A stretch of 64,000 bases of DNA from positions 1-64,000 of the forward strand of contig CAMFGW010000009.1 in the NCBI GenBank assembly GCA_945952025.1. Direction: 5' to 3'. This DNA comes from an uncultured Paracoccaceae bacterium. Its GTDB lineage: Bacteria; Pseudomonadota; Alphaproteobacteria; Rhodobacterales; Rhodobacteraceae. The notes beneath the pieces were generated by a model. It did not search any database, was not told where the DNA came from, and saw nothing but the letters and a program-made list of their open reading frames with translations. Below, piece by piece: positions 34,789-43,366 of this stretch; within the stretch, counting starts at the first letter, position 1; every line of letters starts with the position of its first letter. The translations under genes and the position numbers were made by a program.

Positions 34789-35910
34789 TTACGCCGCCTT
34801 GTACTTGTCGGCATATTCGCCGCGCTTGGCCAGGAATTCGGCCGACTGGTCCGGCCACCACCAAAGCTTCGCCAGCGCCGCTTCGTCGAACGTGCCCTTG
34901 TAGTAGGCAGCCACGTCGGGGTTCATCAGTTCCGACGCGCCCTTGCCAACCGGGTTCGACGAGAAGGCCGTGGCCCACATCGAAGCGCCTTCGGGGGTCG
35001 AGACCCACTTGGCGAGTTCCGTGGCCTGATCGACGTTCTTGGCGTTCTTCATCAGGACGAAGCCCTGATGCCAGGCGAAGGCGCCTTCGGACGGCGCCAC
35101 ATACTTGTAGCCCTCATTGCGCAGGTTGTAGCCGGTCGAATCCCAGCACAGGCCCAGGACGGCGCCGTTGGCGGCAAAGCCCGCGTGCGCCTCGTTTTCG
35201 CCCGACCACCACTGGACGATGTTGCCCTTGGCCTTGATGGCCTCGGCCAGTGCGATGTCCCAGAGCTTGGTCATCTTGTCCATGTCGCTGTAGCCCTCCA
35301 TCCAGGGCATCGGCAGCTTGCCCGTCGCGTCGAGCCAGCGGCCCATCGCGGCAAGAGCCGAGTGCGGGCGCACGGTGATCTGGTTGTCGGGGTTGAAAAG
35401 GTCGCCAAGCGACGCGGGCGAGGCGAGCTTCGCGTCCTTCGAGTTCGCGACCAGCGCCTCGGTGCCCCAGTTCGACGGGACATAGAGCAGCGCGCCGTCC
35501 TTGTGGGACCGCTCGCCCGCCGCGCCGTCGGCAAGGCCGGGCAGGTAGTTGTCCATCGCCAGCTTGGCCGGATCGAAGGCGCCAAGGATGCCGTTCGAGT
35601 TCCAGGCGCCGACGCGGTCTATGGTCGGTTCGATCAGGTCGATGCCGCCGGACTGAAGCGCGACTTTCGCCTGGGCGAACATCGTGTCCTGATCGGGCAG
35701 TTCGGTGAAATTCACCTTGATGCCCGTGGCCTTTTCAAAGGCCGGGAACACCTTGTCCTTGAGGTCAGGATAGCCCGCCCAGCCGGTGAAGTTCACCTCC
35801 CCCGACGAGGCGAGCGCCGCCTTGGAAATCAGGGCCGGAGCCGCAAGCGCGCCAATCCCGAGCGCGGTGCCCTTCAGGATGGTGCGGCGGTTGAAGGTCG
35901 ATGCCGTCAT
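34789..35910 (-). CDS. Extracellular solute-binding protein, PotD-like, Tat-exported
   Basis: 373-residue periplasmic binding protein of the spermidine/putrescine group. The signal peptide contains twin arginines (NRRTILKGTALG, residues 7-18) followed by a hydrophobic stretch and an ALA-S cleavage site, so Tat export is likely; tatABC is in this window. The mature part begins NFTGWAGYPDLKDKVFPAFEKATG. Polyamine is the best guess given the glutamine-synthetase-like and aminotransferase genes upstream, but PotD paralogues bind other solutes. Confidence 0.88.
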   Translation of the reverse strand: MTASTFNRRTILKGTALGIGALAAPALISKAALASSGEVNFTGWAGYPDLKDKVFPAFEKATGIKVNFTELPDQDTMFAQAKVALQSGGIDLIEPTIDRVGAWNSNGILGAFDPAKLAMDNYLPGLADGAAGERSHKDGALLYVPSNWGTEALVANSKDAKLASPASLGDLFNPDNQITVRPHSALAAMGRWLDATGKLPMPWMEGYSDMDKMTKLWDIALAEAIKAKGNIVQWWSGENEAHAGFAANGAVLGLCWDSTGYNLRNEGYKYVAPSEGAFAWHQGFVLMKNAKNVDQATELAKWVSTPEGASMWATAFSSNPVGKGASELMNPDVAAYYKGTFDEAALAKLWWWPDQSAEFLAKRGEYADKYKAA

Positions 35911-36222
35911 GTAGTCTTACTCCCCGTAAGTTGGGCGCGATTCATGCCGCGTCCTGTTACCGATCAGGCCGCGAGGCGCCGTGCGCACCCCGGCCGATCA
36001 TGCGGCAACTTACTGCCGTATTCCTGCAGGCTGTCAATCAGTCTTGGGTGAGAGAAGCCCGTTTTCGCGGGCTCCGCGCAGGAAAATAGCGCGCCTTCTC
36101 CGATACCTCGCGAAACTGGACCGATGGGCGCAAGCCATCTGGCTGTTTCGCCGATTTATGTCGCTTTTGGGCGCTCGGTGGTCGCACCGCGATTCTTTAC
36201 CCCCCCGGCGGCGTCCGGGTAT
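35911..36222. other. Intergenic region between the binding-protein and GS-like genes
   Basis: 312 nt without a supported gene. It should hold the promoter of the transporter operon, read on the minus strand. A small hairpin AGCCCG-TTTTCG-CGGGCT lies at about 36057-36074, and TTACTCCCCGTAAG at about 35917-35930 is a short dyad (CTTAC/GTAAG-like) just upstream of the binding-protein start. No riboswitch class was recognised. Confidence 0.5.
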
Positions 36223-37629
36223 TCAAACCGTATGCAAATAAAGGTCGTAATCCACGTCGGCGATGGTGCGGGCGACGCGGGCCAGTTCGGCCGCTTTCAC
36301 CGCCGTGAAGGTGCGGTGCATGTCCTCGCCCAGCGCCTCCTTCAGGAACTCCGACTTCTGCGCCGCCTCGATCGCGGACCGCCAGTCGCGCGGCATGCCC
36401 GAGGCGTTTTCATCCTCGTAGCCGTTGCCGGTGGTCTCAGGGCCGGGGTCGATCCTGTGCTTCAACCCGTGGCGGATCGCGGCAAGGATCGTCGCGGCGA
36501 CCAGATAGGGGTTCGCGTCGACGCCCGATGGCCGGTGCTCGATCCGGCGCGCCGATTTCGAGCCCGCCGGGATGCGCAGCGCGACCGAGCGGTTGTTGAC
36601 GCCCCAGTTCGTCGAGACCGGCGCATAGGACTGGTTCGAGAAGCGCCGCCAGCTGTTGGCATGGGGCGCAAAGACCAGCATCGATTCTGCCATCGTCGTG
36701 CGCATCCCGCCCAGCGCATGGCGGATCATGTCGTTCCAGTGACCCTCGCGATCCTCGGTGAAGAGGTTCCTGCCCTCGCCGTCCTGAAGCGAGACATGGA
36801 AATGCATCCCCGACCCCGCGTAGCGCTCGATGGGCTTGGCCATGAAACAGGCGGTGACGCCGTGGCGGCGCGCCGTCAGGCGCACGATGCGCTTCAGCCG
36901 CGCAAGGTCGTCGGCGGCCTGAAGCACGTCGGTGCGGTAATGCAGCGTCAGTTCATACTGGCCCGGCGCATATTCCGAGATGACGGTTTCCGCCTTGATC
37001 CCGGCCTTCGCGGCGCCCGCGTAGATTTCCGAGAATAGCGGCTCCATCCCGTGCAGGTGGTCGACCGAATAGACCTCGGTCTTGTCGGACCGGCGGCCGT
37101 CGAGCACGGCATCGGCGGGGCGGACCCGGCCATCGGCGTCGCGGTCGTTGGCCAGAAGGAAGAACTCAAGCTCGAACGCGCCGGCCGGATACAGCCCCTC
37201 GGCGGCCATCAGCTCGACCTGCCGGGCAAGCGCGTGGCGGGGGTCAGAGGTCATGGGCGCGCCTTCGAGCGTGTATTGCGCCAGGAAAAGCTCGCCCCGG
37301 GGCGGGTTCGTGCCGTGCATCGGCACCAGCGTCCCCGGCACCGGCCAGGCGCGCACGTCGCCGTCGCCCTGGTCCCAGATCAGGCCCGTCTCATGCACAT
37401 CCTCGCCGCAGATATCGAGGCCCAGGATCGAGATCGGCATGTGCCGGCCGGACTTGAAGATCGGCAGCAACTCGTGCCGGCGGATGATCTTGCCGCGCCC
37501 GATGCCGTTTGAATCGTGCAGGACGATGTCGAAGGCCTCGATCTCGGGGTGGGCTTCAAGGAAGGCTTCCGCCTCTTCGAGGGTGGCGCCTGAGGGGCAG
37601 CCGGTGGGGCAAGTCGTGTCGGCGCTCAT
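36223..37629 (-). CDS. Glutamine synthetase family, gamma-glutamylpolyamine synthetase-like
   Basis: 468-residue GS-fold ligase. ATP/metal-site segments are GAFELEFFLL, ISEYAPGQYELTLHY, AGSGMHFHVSL, NRSVALRIPAG and RIEHRPSGVDANPYLVAATILAAIRHGL. The N-terminal LEAHPEIEAFDIVLHDSNGIGRGKII is the pattern of PuuA-type enzymes, not GlnA, and the adenylylation Tyr loop of GlnA is not evident. Likely reaction: ATP-dependent gamma-glutamylation of putrescine or a related amine. The stop region lies next to the transporter block, and its start overlaps the aminotransferase stop by 4 nt. Confidence 0.85.
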   Translation of the reverse strand: MSADTTCPTGCPSGATLEEAEAFLEAHPEIEAFDIVLHDSNGIGRGKIIRRHELLPIFKSGRHMPISILGLDICGEDVHETGLIWDQGDGDVRAWPVPGTLVPMHGTNPPRGELFLAQYTLEGAPMTSDPRHALARQVELMAAEGLYPAGAFELEFFLLANDRDADGRVRPADAVLDGRRSDKTEVYSVDHLHGMEPLFSEIYAGAAKAGIKAETVISEYAPGQYELTLHYRTDVLQAADDLARLKRIVRLTARRHGVTACFMAKPIERYAGSGMHFHVSLQDGEGRNLFTEDREGHWNDMIRHALGGMRTTMAESMLVFAPHANSWRRFSNQSYAPVSTNWGVNNRSVALRIPAGSKSARRIEHRPSGVDANPYLVAATILAAIRHGLKHRIDPGPETTGNGYEDENASGMPRDWRSAIEAAQKSEFLKEALGEDMHRTFTAVKAAELARVARTIADVDYDLYLHTV

Positions 37630-39011
37630 GCCATCAGCTCCTGAGTGATGTCGTCGAAGGCTGCGATCAGCCGGTCGATCTGGTCCGTGCCGGTCGCGGG
37701 GCTGACCAGCATCATGTTGTGGAAGGGCGCGATCAGGCAGCCCCGGTTGACGAGGGCCGCATGGATCGCCTTTTCCAGCGCGGGCTTGTGGGCCACGTCG
37801 GCCTCCGACCCGTTCCTGAGCGGCGTCGGGTGGCAGATGAACTCGACCCGCGCGCCCACGCGCACCACATGCCAAGGCGCCGCATGGCGCTGGATGACGT
37901 TCGCAAGGCCCAGCGCCAGCCGCTCGGCGCCAGCCTCCATCTTCGCGTAGTTTTCGGCCGTCATCACCTCTGCCAGGTTTGCGCGCATGGCGGCGAACTG
38001 CAGGGGGTTACCCGAAAGCGTGGTGCCGATGCCGGAAAAGCCGGGCGGCCGGGTCGCGCTCAGGTCGGCGAAGCGGGCGGCAAGGTCGGGCGTCATGCCC
38101 CAGACCGCCGCCGGCAGGCCGCCCGCGACGGGCTTGCCGACGACGAACATGTCGGGGTCAAGGCCGTGGGTCCGTGTATAGCCGCCAAGGCCCGAGGATA
38201 TCGTGTGCGTCTCGTCGATGATGAGAAGCGTGCCGTGCGCGCGGGTCAGGCGGCGAAGCTCGGCGTGGTAGCCGGGGTCCGGCAGGACCATGCAGCAGTT
38301 GGTCATGACCGGCTCGGCCAGGACGGCGGCCACGTCGCCTTCGGCCAACGCCAGAGCGAGCGCCTTCAGGTCATTGAATTCGATGACTTTCGATCCGACC
38401 GTCAGGTCCGCCACCTGCCCGACCAGCGCGGGCCGGGCGCGGGTCTGGCCGTCGGGGCCGGGCTCGACGAACGTGTCGTCGACGGCACCATGGTAGCAGC
38501 CGGCAAAGACCAGGATCTTCGACCGCTTCGTCACCCCCCGCGCGACACGGATCGCAAAGCGGTTGGCGTCGGAGGCGGTGGTGGCGATCTGCCAGACGAA
38601 GGGGCCGAAGCGGTCCTGCAAGAGATGGCCCACGGCCAGAGCATCCTCGGTCGGCAGCATGTAGGTCAGGCCGCGCGCGCCCTGTTCGGCCAGCGCCCGG
38701 GCGACGGGTTCGGGCGAATGGCCGAACATCGACCCGGTGTCGCCCAGGCAGAAATCGTCGAGCCGGTTGCCGTCGATGTCGACCAGCGTCGCGCCGCGCG
38801 CCTCTGCGACCAGCATCGGGAAGGGCTGCGGCCAGTCCTGCATCCAGAGCATCGGCACGCCGCCGAGGAAGGCCGCCGTGCCGTCCCTGAGCGCGGCCTG
38901 GGTCTTCTGGCGGCGGGCGGCGAAGGCCGCGGCCTCGCGCGAGCGGACGGCGGCGATGCGGCCCGCGGGGACGCCGCCGATCAGGGCTTCAGGGGCTGAG
39001 GGCTCGGTCAT
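37626..39011 (-). CDS. Class III PLP-dependent aminotransferase
   Basis: 461-residue omega-aminotransferase-like protein. The PLP lysine is in FVVGKPVAGGLPAAVWG, the cofactor Asp in LLIIDETHTISSG, and FSGIGTTLSGNPLQFAAM is the conserved loop with Thr for phosphate binding. The start is MTEPSAPE; the longer frame has no site. Being coupled to the GS-like gene and upstream of a PotD-type transporter, it probably transaminates putrescine, 4-aminobutyrate or a similar omega-amine. Confidence 0.86.
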   Translation of the reverse strand: MTEPSAPEALIGGVPAGRIAAVRSREAAAFAARRQKTQAALRDGTAAFLGGVPMLWMQDWPQPFPMLVAEARGATLVDIDGNRLDDFCLGDTGSMFGHSPEPVARALAEQGARGLTYMLPTEDALAVGHLLQDRFGPFVWQIATTASDANRFAIRVARGVTKRSKILVFAGCYHGAVDDTFVEPGPDGQTRARPALVGQVADLTVGSKVIEFNDLKALALALAEGDVAAVLAEPVMTNCCMVLPDPGYHAELRRLTRAHGTLLIIDETHTISSGLGGYTRTHGLDPDMFVVGKPVAGGLPAAVWGMTPDLAARFADLSATRPPGFSGIGTTLSGNPLQFAAMRANLAEVMTAENYAKMEAGAERLALGLANVIQRHAAPWHVVRVGARVEFICHPTPLRNGSEADVAHKPALEKAIHAALVNRGCLIAPFHNMMLVSPATGTDQIDRLIAAFDDITQELMA

Positions 39012-39424
39012 GGGCGGCCTTTGGCGAGTGGCGGGGGCAAGTAGCAGGGGGTGGATAAATTTGATCATATCTTGCTGCGCGCGCAAATTCCAGTGGGAAG
39101 GTGGGGCCTCTGCCCGGCATCCGAATCTCTGTCGTCACGGCCCCGCCGCCGCACTTTCGACGCGGATTCCACATTCGTGACGCTACGCCGCTGCCCCTGC
39201 GGCAGTCCTCCGCTTCACCGATCAGAGCCATCGCGCAGCATTGTTTCGCGCGGCAATTGGCCGCCCACGAAATTGCCCGATTCTCTCGCGGTGGCGTGGC
39301 GGGCGTGCCATGCTGGGTGCAGTCCGCGTTTTGCGGCATCCGTACTTTTAACAGTGATCGGGATTTTCCTGCCTTGTCGGTTTTTTGAACGACCTTTCAC
39401 ACGACCCGAATTGGAATACGCAAC
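39012..39424. promoter_or_regulatory. 413-nt divergent intergenic region with an operator-like dyad
   Basis: No gene is supported here. AAATTTG (39057-39063) and CAAATT (39084-39089) form an inverted repeat across 20 nt. The spacer contains TGATCA and a GCGCGCGC run. This AT-rich patch is about 50 nt upstream of the aminotransferase start and is the likely promoter/operator of that operon. On the other side, T-rich DNA near 39390 precedes the Hint-like gene. Confidence 0.45.
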
Positions 39425-39937
39425 ATGAGCTTTTCGTTGCCATCGACCGGGGCACCGCGCACGCGCCCGCTGCCCCTTCCCGCCGCTTCGACCGCCAGCG
39501 AACCGCGCGTCTGGACGCTGCCAGGCCTGTGCTGGAACGCCTCTGTCATGACCTCGTTCGGGGCGCTGCCGGTGCAGGTCCTGCGGCTGCACGATCCGCT
39601 GCGGGTGGACAACGGGGCCATCGCCCGCATCGCCTGGGTCGACAAGGTGCATCTGGACGAAAGTTTCCTGAAGTCGTTTCCCGACGCCCAGCCGATCCTG
39701 ATCCGCGCCGGGGCGCTTGGCCCCAACCTGCCGTCGCAGGATGTGCTGGTCTCGCCCGAACAGAAGATCACCGTCACGGGGCCGGGCTACAGCAAGGTGC
39801 TGCGTTCGGCGCGCTCGCTTCTGGGGCGCCCCGGCGTGCTGCGCAGCCCCCAGATGCTTCTGACCTATTATCTATTCCACTGCGGTCGGCCGGCCAACGT
39901 CCGTTGCGAGGGTCTTGACCTTCACACGGCGGCCTGA
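39425..39937 (+). CDS. Short Hint-domain-like protein (divergent)
   Basis: 170 residues related to the Hint_2 (hedgehog/intein) domain common in Rhodobacterales. The match is clearest in ILIRAGALGPNLPSQDVLVSPEQKITVTGPG, which parallels the usual 'hRAGALG..hPxxDLhhSPxHRhhh' block. The opening block, which normally starts with a nucleophilic Cys (CFxxGTxI), reads SVMTSFGALPVQVLRLHDPL. There is no Cys at the expected point, and the autoprocessing His is Glu-Gln (SPEQK, not SPxHR). It is probably inactive for self-splicing. No secretion signal is visible. Confidence 0.65.
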   Translation: MSFSLPSTGAPRTRPLPLPAASTASEPRVWTLPGLCWNASVMTSFGALPVQVLRLHDPLRVDNGAIARIAWVDKVHLDESFLKSFPDAQPILIRAGALGPNLPSQDVLVSPEQKITVTGPGYSKVLRSARSLLGRPGVLRSPQMLLTYYLFHCGRPANVRCEGLDLHTAA

Positions 39938-39955
39938 TGCCCCGGCGACCAGCAG

Positions 39956-39991
39956 CCCCCGCCCGTCCATGCACCCTCGGACGGGCGGGGG
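39956..39991. terminator. Bidirectional terminator hairpin
   Basis: CCCCCGCCCGTCC pairs perfectly with GGACGGGCGGGGG across a ten-base loop, in the 58-nt gap between the convergent Hint-like and rlmE genes. No T-run follows on either side. Confidence 0.7.
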
Positions 39992-39995
39992 AGCG

Positions 39996-40763
39996 CTAAG
40001 CCTCCGGTGCCGCATCCGGCGCAGAAAAGCCCTCGCGGTCCTCGGGGCTGAGGCCACGGAACCCCTGCGCGATCACGAATTTCTCGGAACTGTCGGACCG
40101 GCTCGCGGGCGGCTTCACGTTCGCGACCTTTTCAAAAGACCGCTTCAGGATGGCCTGAAGGTTGTTCTCTGCGCCCCCGGCCAGCACTTTTGCAACAAAT
40201 GCCCCACCCGGCGCCAGGACGTCGAAGGCGAAGGCCACCGCCGCCTCGACCAGGGCGATGATGCGCAGGTGGTCGGTGCCCTTGTGGCCCGAGGCCGAGG
40301 CGGCCATGTCCGACATGACCACGTCGGCCTGCCCGCCGAGCCAGTCCTTGACCTGCTGGTCGGCGCCGTCCGACAGGAAGTCCAGCTGATGGACCTCTGC
40401 CCCCGCGATCGGCTCGACCTCCTGCAGGTCGACGCCAAGGACCCGGCCGACCTTCTTGCCGGACTTCTCGCCCAGCGCATTGACGCGGCCCACGGCGACC
40501 TGGCACCAGCCACCCGGCGCGCAGCCAAGGTCCACAACGCGCGCGCCGGGGACGAGGAAGCGGAACTTGTCGTCCAGTTCCAGGATCTTGTAGGCCGCCC
40601 TGCCCCGGTAGCCTTCCTTCTTCGCCCGCTGGACATAGGGGTCGTTCAGCTGCCGTTCGAGCCAGAGCGTCGACGAGAGCTTGCGCCCCTTGGCGGTCTT
40701 GACCCGGACGCGCAGTTCGCGCTGGCCCCGGCCCGAGGACTTGCCCGATGGCGGCTTGGTCAT
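39996..40763 (-). CDS. rlmE: 23S rRNA 2'-O-methyltransferase RlmE (FtsJ/RrmJ)
   Basis: 255-residue SAM-dependent enzyme that methylates U2552 of 23S rRNA. The N-terminus [33 protein letters not shown] precedes [13 protein letters not shown] (catalytic Lys), [18 protein letters not shown] (SAM motif I), [19 protein letters not shown] (catalytic Asp) and the KVLAGG block with the second Lys. Slightly longer than E. coli RlmE because of a Lys/Arg N-terminal extension and a C-terminal tail. Coupled to the ppx/gppA gene by a 4-nt overlap. Confidence 0.95.
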   Translation of the reverse strand: MTKPPSGKSSGRGQRELRVRVKTAKGRKLSSTLWLERQLNDPYVQRAKKEGYRGRAAYKILELDDKFRFLVPGARVVDLGCAPGGWCQVAVGRVNALGEKSGKKVGRVLGVDLQEVEPIAGAEVHQLDFLSDGADQQVKDWLGGQADVVMSDMAASASGHKGTDHLRIIALVEAAVAFAFDVLAPGGAFVAKVLAGGAENNLQAILKRSFEKVANVKPPASRSDSSEKFVIAQGFRGLSPEDREGFSAPDAAPEA

Positions 40764-41911
40764 TCGTTGGTTCCTCCTTCGGGCGTGCGGCGCGCCGGAG
40801 GTAGACCGTCCTGCAGCAAAACGCCATCCGCCGACATCTGCGCGTAGAGAAGCCCCTCGCGCAGGCCCCGGTCGGCGACCGACAGCTGGTCGGTCGGCCA
40901 GACCCGCATCAGCGCCTGAAGGATCGCGGCCCCCGACATGATGAGCGTGTGGCGGTCGCGGCCGATCCGGGGGTCTGTGCGCCGCCCCTCGGGGCCGAGC
41001 GACAGGTAGTCGCGGATCACCCGGTCGATCTGGGTCGCGGTCATGCGCAGCCCGTCGACCTTGGTGCGGTCGTAGCGCTTCAGGCCCAGATGGCTCGCCG
41101 CGACCGTGGTGACGGTGCCCGAGGTGCCGATGATCTGCAGCCCCTGGGGCGGAAGGCCCGCGTGATAGGGGGAAAAGCCGCCGAGCTGTTCCTCGAAATG
41201 CCAGCTCATCAGGGCAAAGCGCGCGGCGTCATCCTCGACATCGGCGAACTGGTCCTTGAGCGTCGCAACCCCGAGCGGCACGGAAATCCAGTCCACGACG
41301 CGCGCCGCCGACCGGCCGTCGTCGCGGGGGGCGAAGCCCGCGTGCAGGCGCATGATGGCGGCCGGGCGGTCGGGTTCCTCGACATCGCCAAGGTCGATCC
41401 AGACAAGCTCGGTCGAGCCGCCGCCGATATCGACGATCAGAAGCTGTTCGGTCTTTTCGCAGACCAGCGGCGCGCAGGAGATGACGGCGAGCCGCGCCTC
41501 TTCCTCGGGCCCGATGATCTCGAGCGGCAGGTCGGTCTCACGCTCGACAAGGCGCAGGAACTCGCGGCCGTTCTTGGCGCGGCGGCAGGCCTCGGTCGCG
41601 ACGAGCCGCATGCGGCGGACGCCGTGGTGTTCGATCTTCTTGCGGCAGATATGAAGCGCTTGCACCGCCCGCGCCATCGAGGCGCGGCTGAGCCTGCCCG
41701 ACGCCTCTAGCCCGTGGCCAAGCTGGACGGCCTTCGAGAAGCTGTCGACGACATGGAACTGCCCGCCCCTGGGCTGGGCGATCAGCATCCGGCACGAATT
41801 GGTCCCAAGGTCGAGCGCAGCATAAAGCTGCCCCGGCTCCGGGCTTTGGGCGGCGGGCTGCTCGACCGGGATCGGGAACGCGCCCACGCCGCCGGGACGC
41901 CTGGGCGTCAT
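40760..41911 (-). CDS. Exopolyphosphatase / pppGpp phosphatase family (Ppx/GppA)
   Basis: 383-residue sugar-kinase/actin-fold phosphatase. Hallmarks are [60 protein letters not shown] and [18 protein letters not shown]. It lacks the extra C-terminal HD domains of long Ppx proteins, so whether polyphosphate or pppGpp is the substrate is undetermined. It shares a transcript with rlmE, an arrangement common in Rhodobacterales. Confidence 0.92.
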   Translation of the reverse strand: MTPRRPGGVGAFPIPVEQPAAQSPEPGQLYAALDLGTNSCRMLIAQPRGGQFHVVDSFSKAVQLGHGLEASGRLSRASMARAVQALHICRKKIEHHGVRRMRLVATEACRRAKNGREFLRLVERETDLPLEIIGPEEEARLAVISCAPLVCEKTEQLLIVDIGGGSTELVWIDLGDVEEPDRPAAIMRLHAGFAPRDDGRSAARVVDWISVPLGVATLKDQFADVEDDAARFALMSWHFEEQLGGFSPYHAGLPPQGLQIIGTSGTVTTVAASHLGLKRYDRTKVDGLRMTATQIDRVIRDYLSLGPEGRRTDPRIGRDRHTLIMSGAAILQALMRVWPTDQLSVADRGLREGLLYAQMSADGVLLQDGLPPARRTPEGGTNE

Positions 41912-42013
41912 TGCACGCCCTCCGATTTCAAGTTGCCACCAACCTAATCCCTGAGGTGCGGGGATTCAAGTAAACGTGAATGCACCAGGCCCCTGCACCG
42001 CACTTGGGCGATG

Positions 42014-42060
42014 ATGTCGCAAACAGGTCGTTTCACTGTCGCAATCTGTCGAAAATCGAC
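42014..42060 (+). promoter_or_regulatory. Cluster of TGTCG repeats upstream of the one-carbon operon
   Basis: TGTCGCAAA, TGTCGCAAT and TGTCGAAAA occur as near-direct repeats. The last forms a perfect 13-nt palindrome GTCGA-AAA-TCGAC (42048-42060). A CTAGAA hexamer at 42083-42088 may be the -10. This looks like a multi-site operator for an unidentified regulator; no regulator gene is adjacent. Confidence 0.45.
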
Positions 42061-42112
42061 ATCGCTTTTCGACCACAGATCGCTAGAACCCGGCTCGAGC
42101 AAAGGAATCGTC

Positions 42113-42409
42113 ATGGCGGAAGTCACCCTGGTCTACTGGCGCGACATCCCCGCCCAGGTCATCGTCGGCAAGGGCCGCCGGGGCGTGAAGCGGGCGCTGC
42201 CAGAGCGTTTCGAACAGGCCATCGACCGCTGCGCCATGAAGATCGGCGCGCGCGATACCGATGCTTACCTCGCCGAATGGCGCAAGGCCCCGCCCGTGAC
42301 CATCGAGGGCGAGGATGAGGCCGTCGCGGATGCCGAGGCGTCGCGGATCGACGCTGAATACGACCAGGCCCGCCTCAAGGCGTTGATCGCCAACGAAGGC
42401 TGGGCCTGA
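42113..42409 (+). CDS. PF13769 ('virulence factor') family small protein
   Basis: 98 residues: MAEVTLVYWRDIPAQVIVGKG, then KRALPERFEQAIDRCAMKIGARDTDAYLAEWRK. This resembles the small PF13769 domain, whose family name comes from an old mutant screen. In alphaproteobacteria such genes recur beside MetF-like and methyltetrahydrofolate methyltransferase genes, as here. AAAGGAA precedes the ATG. The protein is soluble and has no obvious catalytic motif; a helper role in methyl transfer is inferred from context only. Confidence 0.7.
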   Translation: MAEVTLVYWRDIPAQVIVGKGRRGVKRALPERFEQAIDRCAMKIGARDTDAYLAEWRKAPPVTIEGEDEAVADAEASRIDAEYDQARLKALIANEGWA

Positions 42410-42430
42410 CCCCCACACTCGGAGTGCCCC

Positions 42431-43351
42431 ATGGCCCTGTCGCTGTTTCGCAAGAAAGAAGCCGCCCCGCAAAGCGACCCGCGCGCGGTCGAGGCCTTCC
42501 TCAAGGGCTACTCGATCGAGGTGATGCCCCGCACGGCTGAGAAGGTCGAGGATTTCCGCGACCTCCTGCCCAAGGGCACCCGCGTCTACATCGCCCATAT
42601 CGACGGCACGCCGATCGAGGACATGGTCGCGACCGCCAAGCGCATTGCCGGCGAAGGCTTCCCGGTCATGCCGCACATCCCGGCGCGCATCATCAAGGAC
42701 CGCGCCACGCTGGCCGACTGGCTTGCGCGCTACAAGGGCGAGGCCGACGTGAAGCAGGCGCTGCTGCTGGGCGGCGGGGTCGCGACGCCGCATGGCGATT
42801 TCGACAATTCGATGCAACTGATCGAAACCGGCCTGTTCGACGGGTTCGAGCGGCTGCACGTCGCCGGCCACCCGGAAGGCAACAAGGACATCGACCCCGA
42901 CGGGTCGGACAGGAACGTGCTTCAGGCGCTGCGCTGGAAGCAGGCCTTCAGCGAGCGCACGGACGCCAGGATGGCGATGGCGACGCAATTCTGCTTCGAG
43001 GCCGGCCCGGTCATCGCCTGGGTCAACCGGCTGACCGCCGAGGGGATCAAGCTGCCGGTCCATATCGGCGTGGCAGGCCCCGCGAAGCTGCAGACGCTCA
43101 TCAAGTTCGCCATCGCCTGCGGCGTCGGCCCCTCGCTCAAGGTGCTGCAAAAGCGCGCGCTGGACGTGACGAAGCTGTTGCTGCCTTACGAGCCGACCGA
43201 GTTTGTGGCAGAGTTGGCGGCGCACAAGGCCGCGAACCCCGATTTCGGGATCGAGGCTGTCCATTTCTTCCCGCTCGGCGGGATCAAGACCAACGCCACC
43301 TGGGCGATCGACAATGGCGGAGCGTCCACCACGCCGGCCGCGAAAAGCTGA
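42431..43351 (+). CDS. MetF-like methylenetetrahydrofolate reductase paralogue
   Basis: 306-residue TIM-barrel protein of the methylenetetrahydrofolate reductase superfamily but distant from the metF at 7.1 kb. It has YSIEVMPRTAEKVEDF where MetF has FEFFPP, then MPHIPARIIKD, LLLGGGVATPHGDF (GDP-like FAD block) and HVAGHPEGNKDIDPDG (AYPE-like block). The key blocks are recognisable but altered. It probably handles methylene/methyl-THF produced by the methyltransferase downstream, in the oxidative direction. It is 21 nt after the PF13769 gene and 15 nt before the methyltransferase. Confidence 0.82.
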   Translation: MALSLFRKKEAAPQSDPRAVEAFLKGYSIEVMPRTAEKVEDFRDLLPKGTRVYIAHIDGTPIEDMVATAKRIAGEGFPVMPHIPARIIKDRATLADWLARYKGEADVKQALLLGGGVATPHGDFDNSMQLIETGLFDGFERLHVAGHPEGNKDIDPDGSDRNVLQALRWKQAFSERTDARMAMATQFCFEAGPVIAWVNRLTAEGIKLPVHIGVAGPAKLQTLIKFAIACGVGPSLKVLQKRALDVTKLLLPYEPTEFVAELAAHKAANPDFGIEAVHFFPLGGIKTNATWAIDNGGASTTPAAKS

Positions 43352-43366
43352 GAAACAAGGTAAGAC

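Noticed and set aside
39012-39424. Small genes in the divergent gap before the Hint-like gene
   Set aside because: Several open frames of 60-125 codons cross the gap on both strands, but none has conserved motifs or consistent ribosome sites.
41912-42112. Cobalamin riboswitch before the corrinoid-linked operon
   Set aside because: No B12-box-like sequence or long multi-stem leader is visible. The gap is about 200 nt and is shared with a divergent gene.
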